From positions 1-52,365 of IMG/VR virus record IMGVR_UViG_3300007960_000033: 52,365 nt of DNA. One strand, 5' to 3'. Below the pieces are notes generated by a model, which saw nothing but the letters and a program-made list of their open reading frames with translations, was not told where the DNA came from and ran no database searches. Shown here piece after piece: positions 18,001 to 26,100 of the stretch; within the stretch, counting starts at the first letter, position 1; each line of letters starts with the position of its first letter. The stretch comes from a virus. The position numbers and the translations under genes were made by a program.

Positions 18001-18533
18001 TAACATATAAAGGTGATTTTGGACATATTGTTAGAATCAATAAGTCTAATTCCACTACAATGGACTTTGATTTATTTGTTCCGCCAGATTCTTATCTTAG
18101 AAATATAGATGTTTCTGTAGGTATTGCAACTACTGGATTGTCTTCTATAGAGACTGGAGATTATTTTGTTGTTAGAGATACAAATATTGGTAATGGAGTA
18201 ATATCTAAAGATTCTTTGGGATCTGTAGTTTCCATTGGAAATTCTTTTATAGATAATGTTTATATTGTAGTAGCAAAAACAACATCACAACTAGATATTC
18301 CTGGAATAGGTATTACTGATGTGACTAGGGTTGAAGTTAAGATAGATAGTTCTAATACTGTTCCTCTTGGCATTACTACTGGATTCTGTGGAACTTATAG
18401 TTGGGGTAAGATTAGTAACCTTGGAAGAAGATTGCCCAAGTCATTTAATGTTCCTACTGGTAGATTATCGGGAATAAATACATCACCTGTTATTATGAGA
18501 AAAAATCGTCTAGATTTTAAATCATACTTATAA
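6069..18533 (+). CDS. Giant repeat-rich baseplate/tail protein, 4154 aa, with cupredoxin-like and YHYH domains
   Basis: This occupies the place of T4 gp7 but is about four times longer. The N-terminal ~330 residues look like a wedge-type domain (SLVHNIVPDYVLEQYPLL; FVKNIRQFYLAKGSECSF). Residues about 717-800 resemble a cupredoxin: H737 and C783-x2-H786-x2-M789 could form a type-1 copper site. A YHYH-like domain (GWAYDGNPIYGPYG, about 1432-1445; PEYPNGTYAYFCT) follows. Two repeat classes fill much of the rest: H-G/x-F-xx-G-D/E-x-V-x-Y units ending YYV...IKL (near 673, 1017, 1127, 1831, 1980, 3121) and GSGY/GTGY units (near 917, 1237, 1317, 2217, 3488, 3535, 3895, 3945). It is uninterrupted over 12.5 kb. 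It probably forms the outer baseplate or fibre scaffold. Assignment as the gp7 equivalent is by position. Confidence 0.85.
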   Translation: MEKVTLNSLVHNIVPDYVLEQYPLLIEFLREYYKSQETSGNSLDIIQNLSDYVNIDNITNLIESTSLYSNVTYYDKEIYVDSIRGFSSNQGLVKIGSEVIYYENAISLPDVDFLARIEPGLKELNSLEAEDLNTLLGWYVKVYNLSGKLISEGKIVSLAEGGNSVNVDFTPIVSDEIDGYERSELYRCVVKRSKFSDCKRGFSAITGLRNNKDTNRLIFEETNASKHVVGDKVLNLNIILLKEFFNKIKVQISPGFENETFYSTLNESTFVKNIRQFYLAKGSECSFDLLFKAIFGKPVDIVIPSNNLIEPSSSRYTITKNVVVELLEGDIESLQNRTLYQDEQFNIPQTRGIITKVETLQRDDKNFYTLYIDSSVEENYDSTYGNFTIHPKTKNIQKISKLQNFIDVDSTIGFPLSGTLIIKDVDGFDRKIQYGSKTSTQFLNCTNVLYDFELGSDVYLDVFAYVRTSKNPTKVRITGVLDNDINLSNLGIKYLKKGDVLPYKTLGIDLENDPRTNCWIYNISKDYDVKSIVLVDEKDFTYTVVLYDKHDFSVGQGIKLFPNIGFVTFNGNVIEYINEYSVSVRGTRVLLDPNVKYTLQKKVNKSNFNGITSYPSDVQNTYYDKETKDVYVNSQSLPLYRPSFEVEELNVNKRTRSFSGNFDNDTLIDIGKHGFYTGDAVVYKPRVIAYVPKYVIESNGVTSYKFINPENGEYENNPTLTLIRGKTYTFSNFTGIHPLRIQEERNGVISDQYNNGIKNNDVSNGILYWEVQEDTPDVLYYQCLKHLSMGGVINIIDESQQQNLNINKGIYYVKRITDRTIQLYSSRSNIYTNKPVLLTGTVNGDTIESYDYTYKNFDTRNIDPQDIIRKIPLSPKHNHTNNSMMRKMTKPGTTGIWRNGIEVLNYKSKDFFKYGKIESVDILSKGSGYDVINIPAIKITDLKGSGCSATASVKGYLKSIEVIDSGFDYKDVPVIKISGGNGFGASVKVNLEKYEHYSVFDSSSIDVSSDIIGFSTYHKFKNGELVKYDPQGQKAVGGITTSGYYYVSIVDPWNIKLHRSEKSASSGIGTINLSQFGIGKHKLISSTKKNRVKNIEVLNRGSGYETKFRSCSSSGISTFKNTITINNHGYESGEIVSYNPTVSPVSGLSSSTDYYVLKVDNNSFRLCEISGISTQKDIFYKQKKYIRFSGSPTGEHNFKYQDIEVTIEGRSSLNFTDLNAETGAVIRPIFSGEIDSIFVKDGGSKYGSDIINFDSQPNIEILQGRNARLKPVVSEGKIVTVIIENPGKDYYSIPEINVIGSGVQAVLLPVIENGFIVDVIIQNPGIGYSKDSTKLVVSNRGKNASLRANIQKWTINLVEKYINSQLVSPEDAFLYEGKDKRRGIEFVHTYAPRKLRQISLAQRFLNGQVTYNPDLELINGTESESLSHSPILGWAYDGNPIYGPYGFSSRTGGKIIQMKSGYSLRSDLNKDKNRLDLNLYPAGFFIEDYIFNDSGDLDVHNGRYTITPEYPNGTYAYFCTLNTFSDTNGPFKSYKKPSFPYVIGNYYVSDPIDFNFSPFSNLSDYNLDNSNLLRNTNPYNFDYKNTRYPYLKYDRSYRNQNAIVKSTTFGNINSIGIVTGGFDYKVGDRVVFESQIDSFRAKAEVSKVRGEEVSSIEVISDDTKTCDIIKVNNRFVGFTSDPHGFTNREVLSLSFNNNKLTTSPIKVDYNIVTLKESLPEVSSTGIVTYISVITNFENIYADDVYESNGEKFKVLKIDSPNSRLLVQREYLNSIGTSHVLSSGLVEDSRRFELSIQNSFVTEFTNKYQNSIYIEPSLDVGIGTITINITNHNLNTGDILDYSFEGGSSIISNGFSLSDAPEIFVSRINSNTIGLTTTLSGISTNPQLLVFDSVGIGSVHKFTPIYQNKLRCNIFDDRIKVTTTTPHGLNVGDSFEVKVVSGITTTFKVEYNRENRRVIIGRRDFPSSDVNVLENYITLPNHKFYSGQVVIYKTNSILPTGLINNQIYYVSVINKDRIKLCQTQYDANIGLNAVNITDAVSGSILPVNPPLEIYQYSEVVFDLSDSSLSINELRSRESFDFRLYWDHHLMHEYFTSATRKEFNVLYQGSIGVSSDASVRLRNVKDLPSELYYNLSPRNVFGNDKEVVELFVDTQANTGGYHHNSINMLESKFNGKYVVNDVTLTSFSAPLVKNPEFSKYQKQTGTSIEYYLDTKNASGKIADVKIQSYGEGYKKIPKIIDISSENGYGAILKVNSDNIGQPVNIDFDNIGFDYYSDNTLRPTSQVPTILELDYKSSVESIEVINPGKRYSLPPDIIVIDGFTNKVLDDLEFSYDIVRRKVDIIKNTYNISEYPSRILTINNTNGIGINTITYNNENKHVTVEINSSYSTLNEFPFNIGDKFLIENVSVGVGTTGKGYNSENYNYTLFEVIDSDPKLGGVGATVTYSLEGLINVDEYPGDYNVFNSSGKIVPESYLPQFKLTKFKTKFLPQEEVISELGSRGKILSIDYERDLIRISTFDKFNIGDDLKGLTSGRRSKVINAIDSEIEFPVSAGSIVRNGWSTKKGFLNDDTQRIHDSDYYQYFSYSVKSEVDYERWNPYVKNLTHTVGFKRFSDLLVPSEPEEFIGINTEQNSGNISGIADIYQVVDIDCYSDFDTSTESLRVINESRKSKEIQLKSKLLQDYVESIGNRVLSIDDISPQFNQEIRATRYSDIDSYTRTVGFRKYFVVVENIDNPVERQSGIVLLLSDGLNVFNVDYGKTIPKNNDLGDFDAEISGTDVILRFFPDEYKISNYYVFATSLELDTNIIGVGSLPILGDAVSMYSEQKHNIGIGNTEILRLPLSNTSNKLIIHVSADNGYVQTDEIIITSDGNDIYLNEYGFLNSSGGSSNSTPGIATFSYSIDGSEIVVLTDIDTPNATSFNVDTSVTTFSSNAIGVGTASINGALLETSYKSISSSPSPSAVGISSFGPRYDAAYVLASVQDLTNGTHFYTEFVVMSSWNKSIEYVNGMVASGTDIGIGTFGASSDGSFCTIEFTPEPDINVDVRMFQFNIGYYDDLIEPEEIIDLGNMKIDSGWGEYVGTDLSIRKSFDLYHKEQPLFQKIVNPTLQETFNFDDNILNVPGHYFVTGEELDYKYRFSDFSSDNAISIASTTVPGIGVTDKLPTTVYAVRVDNLSIKLAATAEDALAFTPKVFEFTSLGITTDHYLTCKKQNTRALISLDNIIQAPVVSSSTTSTLAIESTPFNAILEFSDVSGFAGGDLVQIDDEIMRIFVIGFNDNPNNVYTTRGFIGTKRASHSSGSIVTKVTANYNIVDNTVYFPEAPFGNVQFENPLNKPDEVDYFGLDVRSKFNGRVFMRSSQEGGSQDPYYNNFILDTISDKFTGFDTDFVLKSFGGNITGIASQHAAILINNVFQIPTATFVDGNYDMLENGGETTIKFVGYNTSRYYDINMSGLPRGGMILSIGSSEGLGYQPLVSAGGTAIISPSGSISNISIGNSGSGYRSGIQTSIKIGIKTESLSKHVEYIGFATSYNGSIVSIAITNPGTGYTASNPPIVVFDDPFPYHNIPLQYQPPYTGVGTEAYIDLVVGNDSSVISYEIKNYGYGFAIRDILTLPTGGETGIPTTSEYGSFENFSIIVDSVYTDDFSGWHFGELQPIDSINNLIDGVRRFFPISIDGQQTTIRSKQGSEIDVQSTLLVFVNDILQVPGEGYVFENGSIIEFPNPLEVGSKVSILFYRGSGDIDTKDVNILEPVEKGDMLIIESDDPLYEQNQRQISDIVNTNTVETNAYSGPGLDKSESIIRPIKLCLQKNDISVNGEYIGKSRSIYEPYILPVARLIHPVDVNSTDVYVDNVKICFDDLREYSENKSLQQSISIVSQDILVSAAATAVVSAAGTISSIVFSNTGLGYTSGPRVIVPNPPVSSFIDQNDFYTNQTIITTTVSNGSIDSFNIISSGTGYTSTNPPYVIIDPPVSVAEDIVNVTYKGDFGHIVRINKSNSTTMDFDLFVPPDSYLRNIDVSVGIATTGLSSIETGDYFVVRDTNIGNGVISKDSLGSVVSIGNSFIDNVYIVVAKTTSQLDIPGIGITDVTRVEVKIDSSNTVPLGITTGFCGTYSWGKISNLGRRLPKSFNVPTGRLSGINTSPVIMRKNRLDFKSYL

Positions 18534-18537
18534 ACCT

Positions 18538-18545
18538 CATAAATA
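18538..18545 (+). promoter_or_regulatory. Late promoter CATAAATA before gp8
   Basis: The octamer lies in the 27-base gap between the giant gene and gp8, 15 bases before the start. It gives gp8 and the following genes their own late start independent of a 12.5-kb upstream transcript. Confidence 0.6.
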
Positions 18546-18560
18546 AAGAAAACGATTAAA

Positions 18561-20135
18561 ATGTCAGCAATCATAACTGATCAATTAAGAATACTTAATG
18601 TTAATAACTTTATTAACAATATTGCTATATCTTCAAATACTTATTATGCATTCATCGGTCTTCCAAATGCAACCGATTATGATTCAGAATGGGATTTGAA
18701 TCCACCATCACCAAAAGATTGTTTTGATGATGAAAATGACTATTGGGATACTATAACAGCTTTAAAAAAAATAAATCCATCAGATGTAAAAAGAGTTATA
18801 AGAAAAGTAACTTGGGAATCTGGATTTACTTATGACATGTATAGACATGATATAAGCAGAACAAATTTATCTCAACCATCTCAAGCAACTAGTTTATATT
18901 ATTCCAACTATTATGTTGTAAATAAAGATTATAAAGTTTATATTTGTATTCATAATGGAACTGATGAAAATAATCTAGAAGGAAAACCATCTTTGGATGA
19001 ACCAGTTTTTACTGATTTAGAACCAAAACCAGCTGGAAATAGTAATGATGGTTATCTTTGGAAATACTTATACACAATATCTCCATCAGATATTATAAAG
19101 TTTGATGGTGTTGATTATATTCCTGTTCCAGATAATTGGGGAGAAGATGAAGCAACTGCAACTATTAAGCTTCATGCAGAAACTAGTGGGCAGTTAAAAA
19201 ATATTGTAATTAAAGATAGTGGATCTAATATAGGACCAGCTAATCAAGTTTACAACAGAGTTCCTATAAAGGGAGATGGTTATGGTGCTGAAGCAACAAT
19301 AATAATAGATGGAGAATCTAAGTTAGATTCTGTTATTATTACAAATGGTGGTTCTGGATATACATACGGAGTAGTAGACTTTGCATCTGGAGGTGTTCCT
19401 ACAACAGAGATTGGATATAGAGAACCTATTGTAGATGTCATTATTCCACCTAAAGGTGGACATGGTTATGATATTTATAGAGAGCTTGGTACAACTAGGG
19501 TATTGGTTTATTGTAGAATAGAAAATGATCTTCAAAATCCAGATTTTGTTTTAGGGAATCAGGTTGCAAGATTTGGAATAGTAGAAAATCCGCAAAAATA
19601 TGGAAGTAGTGATATTTTAAATGATGATAAAGTTAGTGCCGTACATGCATTAAAACTTATAGGAAATATTTCTGATGGAAGATATGAACCAGATAGTATT
19701 ATAATGCAAAATGTTTCTATTGGAGTTACTGCTGTAGGAAGAGTTGTTTCTTATGATGAAAACACAGGTATTCTAAAGTATTGGCAAGATAGAACCCTTT
19801 ATGGATTTAACTATGATAAAACTAGAGATTATAGTCCACAATATGGGTATGGAAAAGTAAACTTTACTTCTGAACCTGGAGCTGGAGGAAATACTTTAAT
19901 AACAGGAACAATATCAGCATTAGAGATTGATACTGATTTTGGAACACAATCAAATCCTGGTATTACAACTGTAATAAATAATAGAACATATAGTTTGGGA
20001 CAAGAGTTTCAAAGAGGAATCTCCAATCCAGAAGTTAAAAAATACTCTGGAAATATAATATACGTTGATAATAGACCTTCTATTACAAGATCTCAAAACC
20101 AAAAAGAAGATATTAAAGTAATTTTGCAATTTTAA
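18561..20135 (+). CDS. 8: Baseplate wedge subunit gp8, enlarged
   Basis: The ends match T4 gp8: the N-terminal half has the gp8 pattern of a Trp-Asp-rich loop, a VIRKVTWESG strand, an NYYVVNKDYKVYICI segment and GNSNDGYLWKYLYTISPSD (T4 has GDGYVWEYLFEIPP). The C-terminus YVDNRPSITRSQNQKEDIKV parallels T4 YMENRPPIIMAMDQTEEINI. At 524 aa it is about 190 longer than T4 gp8. Part of the excess is an insertion around 200-280 containing GDGYGAEATIIIDG and NGGSGYTYG units, the same repeat class as in the giant protein. Gp8 dimers connect the wedge arms to gp10 and gp7 in T4. Confidence 0.88.
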   Translation: MSAIITDQLRILNVNNFINNIAISSNTYYAFIGLPNATDYDSEWDLNPPSPKDCFDDENDYWDTITALKKINPSDVKRVIRKVTWESGFTYDMYRHDISRTNLSQPSQATSLYYSNYYVVNKDYKVYICIHNGTDENNLEGKPSLDEPVFTDLEPKPAGNSNDGYLWKYLYTISPSDIIKFDGVDYIPVPDNWGEDEATATIKLHAETSGQLKNIVIKDSGSNIGPANQVYNRVPIKGDGYGAEATIIIDGESKLDSVIITNGGSGYTYGVVDFASGGVPTTEIGYREPIVDVIIPPKGGHGYDIYRELGTTRVLVYCRIENDLQNPDFVLGNQVARFGIVENPQKYGSSDILNDDKVSAVHALKLIGNISDGRYEPDSIIMQNVSIGVTAVGRVVSYDENTGILKYWQDRTLYGFNYDKTRDYSPQYGYGKVNFTSEPGAGGNTLITGTISALEIDTDFGTQSNPGITTVINNRTYSLGQEFQRGISNPEVKKYSGNIIYVDNRPSITRSQNQKEDIKVILQF

Positions 20136-20141
20136 AGAATT

Positions 20142-23100
20142 ATGCCATCAAAAACAAATCTCAACGTTTTTCCATATTTTGATGACTTTGACGAAGATAA
20201 AAACTACTATAAAGTCTTATTTAAACCTGGATATCCTATCCAAGCTAGAGAGTTATCAAATGTTCAATCAATTTTACAAAATCAAATTGAACAGTTCGGA
20301 AATCATGTATTTAAAGAAGGTTCTGTAGTAATCCCAGGAAACATTAGTTTTACAAGAATAGTTGGTGTAGAGGTAGAAAATACATTTAATGCCATAAATG
20401 TAGACGAATATATTAATGATTCTAAACTATATGGTTTTGTTATTGTAGGAAAGGAGACTGGTTTAAGAGCAAAGGTTGTAAAAGTTTTAAGGAAAAAAGA
20501 TTATAATGATTTAAATAATACTATTGTATATTTCCAATATTTAAATACTGGATCTAATAATGAAACTGATTTTCTTCCTGGAGAAACATTAATTTCTGAA
20601 TCTGAAATACTACCAATATTAAAAAGGGGAACTACTTCAACTACTCGTATTAATGTATCGACACAGAGTAGTACAGATATTTATGGTGATACAACAACTC
20701 AGGAAACTTTTGTATCTGCAAATAGATCTAATAATATATCTGGTCAATATCAATATTCTAATATTAGTGTTATTGATGATATTACGATTAGATCTGGACA
20801 AGAGTTTTTATTAGTAAAAAATCCAGTAATTGGTGCTGCTGCTATAATCAGTGAAGGGGTATATTTTTTAAGAGGTAACTTTGTAAATGTAAATGAAGAG
20901 TTATTAGTAGTAGATAGATTTAACTTTTTAACAAGTTGTAGAATAGGATTACGTATTAAAGAAGAAATCATTTCTTCTGATAATGATCCAACATTATTTG
21001 ATAACTCTAGAGGGTTCTCAAACTATTCAGCTCCAGGTGCAGACAGATTAAAGATTAGTGCCAGTCTTGCATCATTACCTATTGATGATGATCAATCTGA
21101 TGATTTTGTAGAATTAACTAGAGTTGAAGAAGGAAATATTATATTTTTAAATAGAAATCCAGAATACAATGAGATTGGTAATGAGTTAGCAAGAAGAACT
21201 TATGATGAATCTGGAGATTATTATATTAAACCTTTTAGTGTAAGTGTTGAAGAATCTTTAAATGATCTTGAGGGAAGTAGAGGTCTTTATAAAGAAACAG
21301 AGTTAACGAGACAACAAAACACTCCTTCCGAAAGTATGGGAGTTTATAAAATATCCCCAGGAAAAGCTTATGTTAAGGGATATGAAATAGAAAGATTATC
21401 TAGTACATTATTAGATTTTGAAAAACCAAGAACGACAAAAATACTAAAAGATCAGTCTATTCAATACTCTACAGGATCTTCATATACATTAAATAGAGTA
21501 TATGGAACACCAGAAATTGGAATATCAACATACACAGTTTCTTTAAGAGATTCTAGATTGGGGGCATCAGACTTAGAATCTTCAGGAAAAGAAATTGGAA
21601 TATCAAGAGTTTATGATTTTGCTTTAGAATCTGGTTCATATAATATTATAAACTTAGATTTAAATGAATGGGATATAAACTTATATGATACAGATTTTTA
21701 TACAGAAATTACTTTAAATGAACCAATAACTGTATCTTCTCCATCAAAGATCGAAGGTAGATATACTGGATCATATGGATATCTAAGATTTAATGCTACA
21801 AATTCAGGAATAATCACTGCATATAGTAGTTTTGGAAAATATTCTATTGGAGAAAAAATATCTTTCTCTGACGGCCAAACTAGAATTGTAAAGAGTATTA
21901 GAAAGTATGGATCTGATGATGTAAAATCAATATTTGGTCAATCTGGAATATCAACATTTAATGCTGATGTAAAGCAAAATAGAAAAGTTTTTGTAGGCGG
22001 AGCAGTTATTCAAGCAGAATCTTCTGGGGTATCAACTGTAACTAGTACAAATATTGATTTTGGATCAATTTGTGAAGATGGAGATATTATATCTTATACT
22101 TTGGGAGAAAATGTAGTTCCAAACTTTGCTAAAATTTCTTTAGTAAATACTAATAGTATTGTTATACAACCAGTTACTTCTGTAGCGGATATTTGTATAG
22201 GAAACTTGCCTGGAATAACAACATCTGTACAAAACTTACAAATATTAACGACAGTATTAACATCTCCAGATTCAAATCTATATACAAAGATTCCTAAGCA
22301 AAGTATTGAATCTGTAGATTTAACAAATTCTAGAATATCTATAAGAAAAGAATATGACGTAACCATTTCAAGTAATGGATTTAATATTGCAGCATCAACT
22401 TTAAACTCAAATGAAGTTTTTCAGCCATATGATGAAGAGAGATATTCTTTAGTACTGACTAATGGATCTATTGTACCTTTGGAGAGAGGTAATTTTGCAT
22501 TTTCAAATGGAGGAAGAGAACTTACTCTAAGTAATCTTAATGTTATTAGCGGAAATGCTAGATTTATAACAAGTTTATATAAAACAAACGTAAAATCAAG
22601 AAAAAAAGTAAACAAACTAGAATCTGTAGTAATCAATAAATCAGCATTACAAGAATCTGGTATCAATAATGTAAGTATCGGAGCAACAACACTTAATGAT
22701 GGTTTAACATATGGAAATTATGCATATGGAACAAGAGTTCAAGATCAAGAAATATCATTAAACTATCCAGATGTTGTTAAAATTTATGGTATTTTTGAAT
22801 CTAGAAATAGTGAAGATCCTATTCTGCCAAAAATATCTTTAACTAATATTATAACAAGAGAGGAATCTCCATCAACTACAAATGCGGTTAGAGTTGGAGA
22901 AAAGCTTTATGGTGAAGAGTCTGAAGCAGTATTTATTTGTGTTTCTATTGTAAACTCTTCAACTATTGAAGTTATTCCAGTAAATAGTAAAGTACCTATT
23001 TCTGGAGAAACTTTAAGATTTAAATCTACAGGAGCAAAAGGCACAGTAGTCAACTATGTTGCAACTCAAAGTGAAAATATTACCAACAGATATAGATTAA

Positions 23101-26100
23101 ACTCTGGGGAAACAAATCAAGTTTATTCATATTCTTTTATTAAAAGAGTAGAGAATTCAGCTCCTCCTGTTAGAAAAATAAAAGTAGTTTATGAAAGACT
23201 TTACATACCTGAAGATGATTTGGGAGATATTATTTGTGTAAATTCATATTCTAATATTTCTAGAAATCAAATTGGTCAATTGACAAATAATATTGATAAA
23301 GCAGATATTATTGATATAAGACCTATTGTTGATAAATTTGATGTTATTCAAGGGACTAGATCTCCATTTGAGTTTTTAGGAAGAAGGTTTAGTTCAGATG
23401 GTAATTCTTCTTCAAACATATTTGTTTCTGATGAAGATATTTTATTAGATTATGCATTTTATCTAGGAAGAACTGATAGAATTTTCTTAGATATTAATGA
23501 GCAAATTATTATCAAGCAAGGAACTCCATCAGAATCTTTTGATCCACCAGAAGCTCCAGCAAATGCTATAGAAATAGCATCTATTAACTTAAAACCATAT
23601 TCAAAAAATCTTAAAGAAACAACAGATATAAGATTATTAAAATATAAGAGATATCGCATGTCAGATATCTCTAATTTAGAAAAAAGGATTAAAAACTTAG
23701 AATATTATACAACTTTAAATATTTTAGAGCAATCTACATCTTCATTATCAGTTAAAGATGAAAATGGACTAGAAAGATTTAAATCTGGATTTTTTGTAGA
23801 TGATTTTTCAAATAGAAATAATCAATATATTGTTCCTGGAAAGATTACTAACTCAATAGATCCAGTAAAAAGGGAACTTAGACCTTCAGCATATACCACT
23901 GAACTAGATTTGACCATAGCAACTACTAATAACTATGGAGTCACTAAATCTCCCACAATATCTCCAGTAAAAGGAATATCTAGATCAGAATATGATAACG
24001 TAAAATATGCAACTGCTGAATCTATTATTGGAAATAATGTTCAAATAACTGGTGGTGGAGGAGCAAGATTTGAAAATACTGGTAAAGGACTTTTAACTCT
24101 CGCTTATAATGAACAAATAAGAATAAGACAATCTTATTCTACAAGAGTTGTAAATGTTACTCCATATTTAGTAACTAACTATTATGGTCAGGTTGATTTA
24201 AATCCATCATCAGACATTTGGAGTGAAGAAACTATATTAGAACCCTTGATTATTACTGGTATTGAAGGTAGACTTATTGAAGAAGATGTTAGTTTTACTG
24301 CTGAAGAGTTTGCATCTCAAGATGGATTCGATCCAGTTGCTTGGGGTTCTTGGCAAAATAATTGGACTGGATCTTCTGAAGCTATTATTGGAACATCTTC
24401 ACGCAGTTCAAGTTGGAGTGGTCAATCTGGAAATACTGTATGGGGTGGTACTACTACAACTTTTGGAAACATAGTTCAAACAACCTTAACAGGTACTGCT
24501 AATCAAGAAGGAACTTCAACTAGAGTAACAAATCCAATTGAAGATAAAAATCTTGGAAATAGAGTTGTAAGTGCAGAATCTGCTGCTTACTTAAGATCTA
24601 GAAATATTGAGTTCATTGTTAAAAAAATGAAACCCAGTACATTATTATATGTTTTCTTTGATGATCAAGATGTAACTGCTTTATGTACTCCAAAGTTATT
24701 AGAAATTGAAATGATCGATGGAGTTTTTGAAGTAGGAGAAGATGTAATATTTTACAATGAAGATGGTAGAGAAATAGCTTTATTTAGATGTGCAGCACCA
24801 AATCATCAATTTGGTGATTTAAGTAATCCAAATGCTCAATCTTTTTATGACAGAAATCCATATGACCAAAGTGATCTTCCATTATCATATACCGAATCTT
24901 CTTCAATACTCAATTTAGATACAACATCTTCAGGAGATTATTCTTCAGGATATTATGGAAATCCTCCAATAGGATCTAGAATTGAAGGAGCTAGTAGTGG
25001 CGCTGTAGCTACAATATCAAATAAGAGAATATTTACAGATCAAGCAGGTGTTGTAATAGGATCATTATTTGTTCCAAGTCCAAATGATGAGACTAATCAA
25101 AGATTCCAAACTGGAGCAATATCATTTAAAATTTCTAATGATAGAACAATTGACGTTATTCTTGGTGTGGAAACAACAGAAGCTACTGGTCAGTTCTATT
25201 CATCAGGATTTATTACTCAAACACAAGAGACAACTATTCAAGTAAGAAATACTTTAATAGAATCTGCAACTATTAGTAGAGAAAGAGCTATTAGATCAAC
25301 TTCTAATAGATTTGTGCCGACTAATAGTGTAACTAGTACATGGTCGTTTACAGTATCTCCACCACGTCCACCAAACAGACACGATCCATTAGCACAATCA
25401 TTCTTTATTCCCAATGCGGCTGGAGTATTTGTGACTCATATGGATCTTTTCTTCCAAGCAAAATCAGAAGATCTTCCAGTTTATGTTGAACTAAGATCTA
25501 TGGAGTTGGGTCTACCTACTACTGAAGTTTATCCTTTAAGTAGAGTAGAACTATTACCAAGTCAAGTTCAAGTATCTGATGATGCTACAGTAGCAACTAG
25601 AGTAACGTTCCAAGGACCAGTTTACTTGGAAGGAAATAAAGAACATTGTATTGTACTTCTTTCTGATGTTACGGACTATTATGTTTGGATTTCTAGATTA
25701 GGTGAAACTACTTTTAATATTCAAGGAGAAGAGATAGCAATTACCACTCAAAATGAACTCGGATCACTATTTAAATCTCAAAATGGTTCTACTTGGACTC
25801 CAAGTCAATATGAAGATCTTAAGTTTACATTATATAACGCACGATTTGTTGATCAAGGAAGTGTTACTTTAGTAAATACTGATCTTTCAGAAACTAATAA
25901 TCTTTATCAAGATGCAATCAAAACATACTCTAATACATCTAGAGTATCTTTAGGAACCACTGTAACTGATACTATTCTTAAGATTGGTAATACAATCTAT
26001 CAAGAAGGAAATAATGCATCAGGAACATATTCTGGTAATGCTGGAATAGCAACAGGAAATCTATCATTTACTAATGCTGGTATTGGATATACACCATTTG

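Noticed and set aside
6069-18533. Artificial fusion of several genes into one 12.5-kb frame
   Set aside because: Codon use, repeat classes and frame are continuous, no internal ribosome site plus terminator pattern is seen, and very long proteins at this place are usual in marine T4-like phages.
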